The position numbers and the translations under genes were made by a program. Below the pieces are notes generated by a model. It was not told the DNA's origin and ran no database searches. It saw only the letters and a list, made by a program, of their open reading frames with translations. Positions 14,410-19,984 of a stretch of 19,984 bases of DNA are shown here, piece by piece. This stretch comes from Salaquimonas sp. (GTDB lineage: Bacteria > Pseudomonadota > Alphaproteobacteria > Rhizobiales > Rhizobiaceae): the NCBI GenBank assembly GCA_024639745.1, contig JAHEHW010000004.1, positions 1 to 19,984 of the forward strand, read 5' to 3'. Every line of letters begins with the position of its first letter. Positions within the stretch are counted from its first letter, which is position 1.

Positions 14410-16353
14410 TCATTCCGCGCGCTTATCCCACCAGACCGGAAACCGGTTGCCATAGAGCGGCGTCGCATCCGGGTAATCCAGATAGGCGCGATGCGCGATC
14501 CAGTCCGCAGGAACATGATAGAGCGGTATCAGATATTGTCCCGACAAAAGAACTCTGTCGAGGGCACGGACGGCGGCTATGAAGCGATCGCGTTCGTGCG
14601 AAGCAACCATTTCTTCGATCAGGTGATCGATCGCTGGATCGCTAACGCCGGAATAGTTGAAGCTGCCCTCCACGTCTTTCGAGCGGCTTCCCCAGCGCCA
14701 GGCTTGCTCGATACCCGGCGACAGCGATGCCGAATAGCGGGCAATTACCATGTCATAATCGAAGGTTTGGAGGCGTTTCTGATATTGGGCATCATCAACG
14801 GACCGAATCGAGATTGAGATGCCGAGCCGATCTAGTGTTCCCTGAAAGGCGAGAGCAATCTTCTCTTCCTCAGCGTTTCGGGTCATGATTTCGAAGGAAA
14901 AAGGGCTTCCGTCAGCCTGTATCAGGCTGCCATTTTCACGTTTCATGCCGGATGCAAGCAGCTGCTTCATTACCTTGCGCAAGATGGCTCGATCCAACCC
15001 GGTGCCATCGGTCACCGGTAAATGCCATTCGCCCGACAATTTGTCCGTATCGACGTCGTCGATAAAGTCGCCGAGCAGGTCTCTCTCCATTTCGCTTGCA
15101 GGACGGCCAATGGATGAGAGTTCCGAACCGTTCCAATAACTTTCGGTGCGTTCGTAGGCGCCAAAGAAAAGGTTCTTGTTGAGTGTCTCGAAATCGAAGG
15201 CGGAGACTAGCGCCCGCCTTACATCGCGATTTGAAAATATCGGGCGGCGTGTGTTGAAAACGAAGCCGCTCATGCTCGGCGGCGCGCCGCTTTCGATTTC
15301 AGCTTTGACGATTTCTCCATCCGTTACCGCCGGGAAATCATAGGCCCGCTTCCACTTCGCCGGATCGCCTTCCATGTAGACATCAACGATACCCTTCTTG
15401 AATGCCTCGAAAAGCGTTGTCTCCTGGCGAAAATACTCGATTTCGACCACGTCGAAATTGAAAAGGCCTCGGGCAACGGGAAGGACCTTTCCCCAATAAC
15501 CCGGGTCTTTTTCGTAGACAATCCGCTTGCCTGCATCGATTGAGGCAATTCTGTACGGCCCACTGCCGACAAGAGCTTCGAGGGTCGATGCGTCGAAATT
15601 TTCCCGCTCTATCGCGTGGCTTGGCAGGACAGGTGTAAAGCCCGCTACGATCAGCGGGAATTCGCGATTGGAATCCGGATTGAACGTAAACCGTACTTTT
15701 CGGTCGCCGGTTTTCTCGATGCTCTCGATGCGTTTCATGCGGGTCGAAAATGGAGGCCGGCCTTTCTCGGCCAACAGCTCATAGGTGAAAATTACGTCTT
15801 CCGGTATCACCGGTTTTCCATCATGCCATTTTGCATCCGGATTCAGGCTGAATTCCATCCAGCGACGATCCTCAGGCATTGCGACAGAGTCCGCCAAGAG
15901 TCCGTACAGTGTGAACGGCTCGTCATAGCTACGCTGCATGAGGCTCTGAAAGTACAGATGCCCGAACTGCGGGTCCCATAGGCCTCTGGCAGTCGAGCGC
16001 ATGCTCTTGAGGATGAAAGGATTGAGTGAGTCGAACGATCCGACCACGCCATAGGTTATTGATCCGCCCTGGGGTGCCTCAGGGTTTGCATAACGGAAAT
16101 GGTTGAAGCCCTCCGGTTCGGCGGGATCTCCATACATTGCGATCGCGTGCCTGGGCTGGACCGTATCGGCGTTCGTCGCGAACGCCTTGACGATAGAGGC
16201 GGGGGTTGAAAACAGTGAGATCATGAAGAGGAAAATGACCGTCATTGCGGTTCGGAATAGCTTAGCGAATTCCTCGAGCGCAAAGCTGAACATTCTGTAT
16301 GACGTTATAGGCAATTGAAGCATGTTATGAAGCGAATGGCTGATGGTTGTCAT
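14410..16353 (-). CDS. YejA-like oligopeptide ABC transporter substrate-binding protein
   Basis: This is a family-5 extracellular solute receptor of about 600 residues after processing. The characteristic YejA block HAIAMYGDPAEPEGFNHFRY is followed by ANPEAPQGGSITYGVVGSFD, SLNPFILKS and DEPFTLYGLLADS. Later come MEFSLNPDAKWHDGKPV, VGSGPYRI and a C-terminal PLYHVPADWIAHRAY. YejA-type proteins feed YejBEF importers for peptides, including microcin C-like compounds. No permease or ATPase gene is in the window, so it is an orphan receptor or its partners lie elsewhere. The start is uncertain: ATG 16353 gives a long N terminus (54 residues or more before the mature part), while internal ATGs at 16293 and 16245 would give a more normal signal peptide (MTVIFLFMISLFSTPASIVK). 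None has a clear ribosome site. Confidence 0.88.
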   Translation of the reverse strand: MTTISHSLHNMLQLPITSYRMFSFALEEFAKLFRTAMTVIFLFMISLFSTPASIVKAFATNADTVQPRHAIAMYGDPAEPEGFNHFRYANPEAPQGGSITYGVVGSFDSLNPFILKSMRSTARGLWDPQFGHLYFQSLMQRSYDEPFTLYGLLADSVAMPEDRRWMEFSLNPDAKWHDGKPVIPEDVIFTYELLAEKGRPPFSTRMKRIESIEKTGDRKVRFTFNPDSNREFPLIVAGFTPVLPSHAIERENFDASTLEALVGSGPYRIASIDAGKRIVYEKDPGYWGKVLPVARGLFNFDVVEIEYFRQETTLFEAFKKGIVDVYMEGDPAKWKRAYDFPAVTDGEIVKAEIESGAPPSMSGFVFNTRRPIFSNRDVRRALVSAFDFETLNKNLFFGAYERTESYWNGSELSSIGRPASEMERDLLGDFIDDVDTDKLSGEWHLPVTDGTGLDRAILRKVMKQLLASGMKRENGSLIQADGSPFSFEIMTRNAEEEKIALAFQGTLDRLGISISIRSVDDAQYQKRLQTFDYDMVIARYSASLSPGIEQAWRWGSRSKDVEGSFNYSGVSDPAIDHLIEEMVASHERDRFIAAVRALDRVLLSGQYLIPLYHVPADWIAHRAYLDYPDATPLYGNRFPVWWDKRAE

Positions 16354-16544
16354 CGGGGTGATTCCCCAGTATGGGCGAGCCTAGCAAAATTCCAGCTCGA
16401 ATGATTGCCAGTAACTTCAAATAATGGTGACGCATATTCCATTTTGACCGCGAAATCGAGTAGGCTGCCATTTTGCTGCCTGAAATTTCGGGTGGAAGAT
16501 AGCGCGGAATACCGGTCGTCTTGCCATCATAGCCTGCCCAGGGC

Positions 16545-16572
16545 TTGCGTCTGTGATACGAAGGTTTATAAG
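16545..16572 (+). promoter_or_regulatory. possible promoter of the IalB-family gene
   Basis: TTGCGT (16545-16550) and TATAAG (16567-16572) are spaced by 16 bases. The expected RNA start near 16579 lies about 50 bases before ATG 16631. This argues for that start rather than the longer open frame from 16553. The rest of the 16354-16630 intergenic stretch shows no further recognisable element. Confidence 0.4.
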
Positions 16573-16630
16573 GCACCGCGAACCGATTAGCGGTAAAAGC
16601 ATTTTTAATTCTGACACAAAAGAGTTTATC

Positions 16631-17260
16631 ATGATTGCGCCATCCAGACTTTCAGCATTGATTGCCGGTATTGCCGTCAGCGCAGCTTCGCTGATGACGA
16701 TTTCGGCGAACCCTGCCAGCGCACAGCAAGGCCAACGGCCGGATGGCTGGTTCAAGGTGTGTGCCAAGCAGGACACCAACGATATCTGCAACACCCAGTT
16801 CCAGTCCGTCGCGAGTACCGGTCAGGTTATCACGTCAGTGAACCTGATCGAAGTAACGGGTGAGACCTCGCGCCGGCTGTTCCAGGTTACCGTTCCATCC
16901 GGGCGTCTTATTCCGGCCGGCGTAAAGCTTCGCATCGACGACGAGCGCGAAACGACCCTGCCATATCTCTACTGCTTTCCGGAGCGTTGCGTTTCACAGG
17001 TCGATCTCGACGACAATCTCATCGGGATTTTGAAAGCCGGCGGTAAAATGACAGTAACGTCGACCAATGTTCAAAACCGTGAGAACCCGATCGAGGTAAC
17101 GCTGTCCGGTTTCACTGCAGCCTATGACGGCCCGCCGCTCCAGCAGGAAGAATTGGCGAACCGTCAGCGCGAATTGCAGGATGAATTGCGCCGGAAAGCC
17201 GAGGAAGCCCGCAAGAAGCTTCAGGAAGCTCAGGACAGCGCCAAAAGCGGCAGCAACTGA
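16631..17260 (+). CDS. invasion-associated locus B (IalB) family protein with charged tail, 209 aa
   Basis: The signal peptide covers residues 1-31 and ends ANPASA before QQGQRPDGWF. The IalB domain (PF06776 type) occupies about 38-165, with the opening GWFKVCAKQDTNDICNTQ, the core VNLIEVTGETSRRLFQVTVP and the LIPAGVKLRIDDERETTLPY block. Cys44, Cys53, Cys115 and Cys120 likely form two disulfides. IalB was named in Bartonella for red-cell invasion, but paralogues are general envelope proteins across Hyphomicrobiales. Residues about 171-209 are a charged Glu/Arg/Lys/Gln coiled-coil tail (QQEELANRQRELQDELRRKA), an addition to the basic domain. It is a single-gene unit with its own promoter candidate and a strong terminator. 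Confidence 0.93.
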   Translation: MIAPSRLSALIAGIAVSAASLMTISANPASAQQGQRPDGWFKVCAKQDTNDICNTQFQSVASTGQVITSVNLIEVTGETSRRLFQVTVPSGRLIPAGVKLRIDDERETTLPYLYCFPERCVSQVDLDDNLIGILKAGGKMTVTSTNVQNRENPIEVTLSGFTAAYDGPPLQQEELANRQRELQDELRRKAEEARKKLQEAQDSAKSGSN

Positions 17261-17295
17261 TCCTGTCTCTCGACACCTGATTGTTAAAGATCAAG

Positions 17296-17323
17296 AAACC
17301 CGGCTCTCTGGCCGGGTTTTTTG
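17296..17323 (+). terminator. rho-independent terminator of the IalB-family gene
   Basis: AAACCCGGC and GCCGGGTTT form a nine-base-pair stem around a six-base loop, running directly into a T-tract (17317-17322). It is 35 bases past the stop at 17260. The T-run on the opposite strand is weak, so it mainly serves the plus-strand gene. Confidence 0.9.
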
Positions 17324-17338
17324 TCTCGCATATCGGAT

Positions 17339-17665
17339 CTAGTGAACCATTCCCTGGCGAGCTTTATAATCACCTCCGGGCGTTCGGACAAAAACTTCGT
17401 CTACCTCGGGATGCCTGACGGGCTCGCGATTTTCGTCCGGAAGCAAGTTCTGCTCGGAGACATAAGCTATATATTCGGTCTCGTCGTTTTCGGCGAAGAG
17501 ATGGTAGAAAGGCTGATCGCGATGAGGACGCACGTCTTCCGGAATGGAATCGTACCACTCCTCCGTATTGGCGAATTCCGGATCGACATCGAAGATCACT
17601 CCCCTGAAGGGATAGATCCGATGGCGCACCAATTGGCCGATGGAATATTTCGCTTTCTGGACCAT
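17339..17665 (-). CDS. hspQ: heat shock protein HspQ, 108 aa
   Basis: This is a full-length HspQ (YccV, hemimethylated-DNA-binding-like fold): AKYSIGQLVRHRIYPFRGVI, then FDVDPEFANTEEWYDSIPED, RPHRDQPFYHLFAENDETEY, and IAYVSEQNLLPDE. In E. coli HspQ is a heat-shock protein that affects Lon specificity and DnaA stability. It is a small cytoplasmic beta protein. ATG 17665 begins MVQKAKYSIG, the normal start; the ribosome site is weak. It is divergent from the AEC carrier gene across a 228-base region that holds an inverted repeat. Its stop is only 16 bases from the terminator of the IalB-family gene. Confidence 0.95.
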   Translation of the reverse strand: MVQKAKYSIGQLVRHRIYPFRGVIFDVDPEFANTEEWYDSIPEDVRPHRDQPFYHLFAENDETEYIAYVSEQNLLPDENREPVRHPEVDEVFVRTPGGDYKARQGMVH

Positions 17666-17747
17666 GAGACTTTCTGGTCGAACGTTCGTGGGTTCCGGTT
17701 TGCCAGGTTTGGAATATGAGAGCCCGCCACTGACAGTATAAGCTTAA

Positions 17748-17772
17748 AATATCAGACATCTTTTGTGATATT
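17748..17772. promoter_or_regulatory. inverted repeat in the hspQ / AEC divergent promoter region
   Basis: AATATCA (17748-17754) and TGATATT (17766-17772) form a perfect 7-bp inverted repeat with an 11-base spacer, about 80 bases upstream of hspQ and 120 bases upstream of the carrier gene. Dyads of this size and spacing are typical of dimeric-repressor sites. No regulator can be named. Confidence 0.35.
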
Positions 17773-17893
17773 CAAGAGAGCGGATTTGTAGTGGTTGCCT
17801 GTCCCGCTGTTTGGAGGTAGGTCTCGGCCACGCGGCGCGTCAGATTGCCTCTCATCATTTTTGCTCGCTTTTCGACCTGTTTATCGGAAGTCC

Positions 17894-18841
17894 ATGTTCG
17901 CGGTTATCAATCTTGTAATCCCTTTATTCGGGTTGATTTTCATCGGTTATCTGGCTGGGCGGATCATGGAAATTCCGCTTGATGGGCTCAGATGGATGAA
18001 TTTTTTCATTGTCTATATCGCCTTGCCGGCGCTGTTTTTTCGGCTGTTGTCCAGGACACCGATTGAGCAGTTCGCGAACATCACGTTCATAGCGGTATCG
18101 GTTTTTGCGACGCTTGTCGTTTTCGTGCTCATTTTCGTGATCGGCGGTCTCCTGAACAGGGGCAATGTTGCTGAATCAACGATTCAGGGATTTGCGGGCG
18201 CTTACGGAAATATCGGCTACATGGGGCCGCCACTGGCAATCGCCGCTTTCGGTCCGGAAGCCGGTGTGCCGGTCGCGCTTATCTTCTGTTTCGAGAATTC
18301 GATGCATTTCACCTTAGCGCCGCTATTGATGGGGCTGCATTCGGATCAGGGCCAGACTGCGGCGCAATTGGTCAAAGAAATTCTGTTCAAGATTTTCACC
18401 CATCCCTTCATTGTGGCAACGATTATCGGGGTACTGGCGGCGATCATAGAATGGCAGCCACCGAGTTCCATCGGGAATTTGCTGGAATTCCTGTCGGGAG
18501 CGGCAGCACCGTGCGCGCTGTTTGCCATGGGCGTTACGGCAGCGCTGAAGCCGCTGAAGCGTGTTCCGCTGGAACTGAGCTATATCGTTCCGGTCAAGCT
18601 GATCGTGCACCCGGTCTTGTGTTACGTGCTATTACGCCTGCTTGTCCCCAATGTTGAGCCGATCTGGTTTTATTCTGCGGTATTGCTTGCCGCGCTTCCA
18701 AGCGCGACCAATGTTTTCGTTATCGCCCAGCAATATGGCGTATGGCAGGAGCGGGCCTCCAGCGCCGTTGTGATCTCCACTCTTGCCGCGACCGTCACGG
18801 TGACTGGTTTTCTCTACCTCGCCTTGGAGCAACTGATTTAA
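17894..18841 (+). CDS. AEC (auxin efflux carrier) family transporter, 315 aa
   Basis: ATG 17894 follows CGGAAG and begins MFAVINLVIPLFGLIFIGYL, the standard first helix of the family; the frame is open further back to 17795 but that extension is polar and lacks resemblance. About ten membrane helices are arranged as two five-helix repeats, with the characteristic AGAYGNIGYMGPPLAIAAFG crossover segment (residues ~96-115) and its second-half partner near LLAALPSATNVFVIAQQYGV. Bacterial AEC members carry malate, malonate or other small organic anions; the substrate here is unknown. It ends 21 bases from the convergent monooxygenase gene. Confidence 0.9.
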   Translation: MFAVINLVIPLFGLIFIGYLAGRIMEIPLDGLRWMNFFIVYIALPALFFRLLSRTPIEQFANITFIAVSVFATLVVFVLIFVIGGLLNRGNVAESTIQGFAGAYGNIGYMGPPLAIAAFGPEAGVPVALIFCFENSMHFTLAPLLMGLHSDQGQTAAQLVKEILFKIFTHPFIVATIIGVLAAIIEWQPPSSIGNLLEFLSGAAAPCALFAMGVTAALKPLKRVPLELSYIVPVKLIVHPVLCYVLLRLLVPNVEPIWFYSAVLLAALPSATNVFVIAQQYGVWQERASSAVVISTLAATVTVTGFLYLALEQLI

Positions 18842-18854
18842 TTCGATTGGAATG

Positions 18855-18876
18855 CGGGTCGTCAGGCCCGTCTTTT
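18855..18876 (+). terminator. terminator of the AEC gene overlapping the monooxygenase stop
   Basis: CGGGTC (18855-18860) pairs with GGCCCG (18865-18870), with one G-U pair, around the loop GTCA, followed by TCTTTT. The loop and the 3' arm lie within the last codons of the opposite-strand monooxygenase gene, a compact convergent arrangement. Confidence 0.5.
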
Positions 18877-19984
18877 CCGCTTGAACAGGCGGCTGCCGGC
18901 GGAAAAGCTGCGACCGGGGTCGATCCCTTCCTGCATGAAAAGGCGTCTTAGCGGTCCCAGATTGCCAATTGCGCGGAGTCCTAAACTGCGGACGAGTTGA
19001 AAGGGCAGGAATTCCGAGAGCAGCGAACGATTGAGAAGATCGACTGAAGCCGTTCTGGTAGAAACATCCGCGAGCCGGGACCTGTGATAGGCGTCGCCGA
19101 AGTTTTCCGAAGGAGTTCGCGATCCGTGTTTTGAGATAAGATCGATTGCAGCTTTAACGTCTCGGAGACCGAGGTTAAGTCCTTGCGCCCCTATCGGAGG
19201 GAACGCATGGGCAGCCTCCCCAATGAGTGCTACCGCACCGGCACCAAACCGCTTTGCAATCATTCCGGAGAGCGGGAATCTGTGGAGCTCTGCCTCGAGG
19301 CGGATTTCCCCAAGAACCGACTCCATCTTGCGCTCGAGCTCAAGATTCAGTTTCTCGATTGGCAACGCCGTCAAACGGTCCGCCTGCGCCGGATCGACGA
19401 CGCAAACCAGACTAGATCGCCGATCTCCCAACGGTACGAGGGTGAAAGGACCGGTCGACGTGTGAAATTCCGTGCTGGTCTCGTGGTGTGGCAGACGATG
19501 GCTGAAATTGCCGACCAAGGCCACCTGCGGGTAACGCCAGTCCCGGGTTTCGATTCCTAACGCCGCGCGTGCGGCCGACTTTCGTCCGTCGGCAGCGAAA
19601 ACGATGTCTGCCGTTATCTGTTTGGCGTTCGAGAGGGACAGGCACGCGCTCTCGCCGTCCTGAGCGAGCTCCAGGGCATCCAGCAAAGCGTCTTCCCAGA
19701 GTATGCTTTCGGCATCCCTGAGTGCGGCTTCCAAGACTTGCGAAAGATATTTGTTCTCGATGTTGTAGCCAAACTCGCTCAGGCCGATTTCGCTGGCTCT
19801 GAAATCCGTCTGCGGCGCCCGTATCAGGCGCCCCGTCGCATCGATGATGCGCATGGTGCGAAGGGGGGCCGCGCGATCCGAAGCTTGCTGCCAGACGCCC
19901 AACGTTTCCAGAAAACGAATGTTTTCGGCAAGTAAAGCTGAGGTCCGGCCATCGCTGGAGGGCTGATCCGGCGCGACCAGTACC
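18862..19984 (-). CDS. UbiH/COQ6-type FAD-dependent monooxygenase, 3' part only
   Basis: The frame is open to the right edge, so the start and the N-terminal FAD GxGxxG motif lie outside. The first visible residues read VLVAPDQPSSDGRTSALLAE, then NIRFLETLGVWQQA, the usual region after the first Rossmann strand. The middle motif is IVFAADGRKSAARAALGI (the DG motif binding FAD and NADPH). The third FAD motif reads VALIGEAAHAFPPIGAQGLN, then LGLRDVKAAIDLI, with GE in place of the usual GD. Such enzymes hydroxylate the ubiquinone ring, with quinone biosynthesis as the likely role; other aromatic substrates are possible. About 370 residues are present, so only a short N-terminal piece is missing. 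Confidence 0.9.
   Translation of the reverse strand, partial: VLVAPDQPSSDGRTSALLAENIRFLETLGVWQQASDRAAPLRTMRIIDATGRLIRAPQTDFRASEIGLSEFGYNIENKYLSQVLEAALRDAESILWEDALLDALELAQDGESACLSLSNAKQITADIVFAADGRKSAARAALGIETRDWRYPQVALVGNFSHRLPHHETSTEFHTSTGPFTLVPLGDRRSSLVCVVDPAQADRLTALPIEKLNLELERKMESVLGEIRLEAELHRFPLSGMIAKRFGAGAVALIGEAAHAFPPIGAQGLNLGLRDVKAAIDLISKHGSRTPSENFGDAYHRSRLADVSTRTASVDLLNRSLLSEFLPFQLVRSLGLRAIGNLGPLRRLFMQEGIDPGRSFSAGSRLFKRKRRA

Noticed and set aside
1..19984. CRISPR arrays, insertion sequences, phage genes, toxin-antitoxin or defence genes
   Set aside because: I saw no regularly spaced repeats, transposase, integrase or defence motifs on either strand.

Overview
The window looks like chromosome of an alphaproteobacterium of the order Hyphomicrobiales (Rhizobiales). 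The signs are an IalB-family secreted protein, a DksA that keeps only one zinc-finger cysteine, a YejA-type peptide-binding protein, a large DUF3772/MscS-type channel, HspQ, and moderate GC (roughly mid-50s by eye). The species cannot be fixed from sequence reading alone.

Layout. (1) 1-2450 is the accessory, partly decayed part. It holds an intact tRNA-Leu(UAA), a possible 53-residue ORF, an uncharacterised one-helix membrane protein, and two adjacent broken genes: a TetR regulator with an internal deletion plus a frameshift, and a small membrane protein with a frameshift plus an in-frame TAG. A DUF6314 protein closes the region. (2) 2564-5844 is a tungstate uptake module: tupB, tupC and tupA with overlapping genes, facing a one-component regulator that joins an excisionase-type HTH to a periplasmic-binding-protein-like sensor domain. 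The regulator's promoter sits between the arms of an inverted repeat. (3) 5978-6292 is a small BamE/SmpA-like lipoprotein. (4) 6319-11556 is a minus-strand series, read from 11556 down: small secreted two-cysteine protein, large mechanosensitive channel, class II aldolase-fold protein, and an MFS transporter with a His-rich tail. (5) 11719-13590 on the plus strand has a second MFS transporter and dksA with a good promoter. (6) 13678-16353 on the minus strand is a YejA-like oligopeptide-binding protein followed 24 bases later by a FrnE-like DsbA-family oxidoreductase. (7) 16631-17260 is an IalB-family protein with a clear terminator. (8) 17339-19984 has divergent hspQ and AEC-type carrier genes with an inverted repeat between them, then the 3' part of a UbiH/COQ6-type FAD monooxygenase that runs off the right edge.

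How the genes fit together. Only the tup module is a tight functional unit: binding protein, permease, ATPase and a probable oxyanion- or cofactor-sensing regulator. The yejA-like/frnE pair and the channel/aldolase/MFS series are probably cotranscribed, but no shared pathway is evident. The rest are ordinary housekeeping or envelope genes. I saw no insertion sequence, phage gene, CRISPR array, or toxin or defence gene. The points most worth following are the tup-linked HTH-sensor fusion with its promoter dyad and the fresh-looking pseudogene pair downstream of the tRNA.
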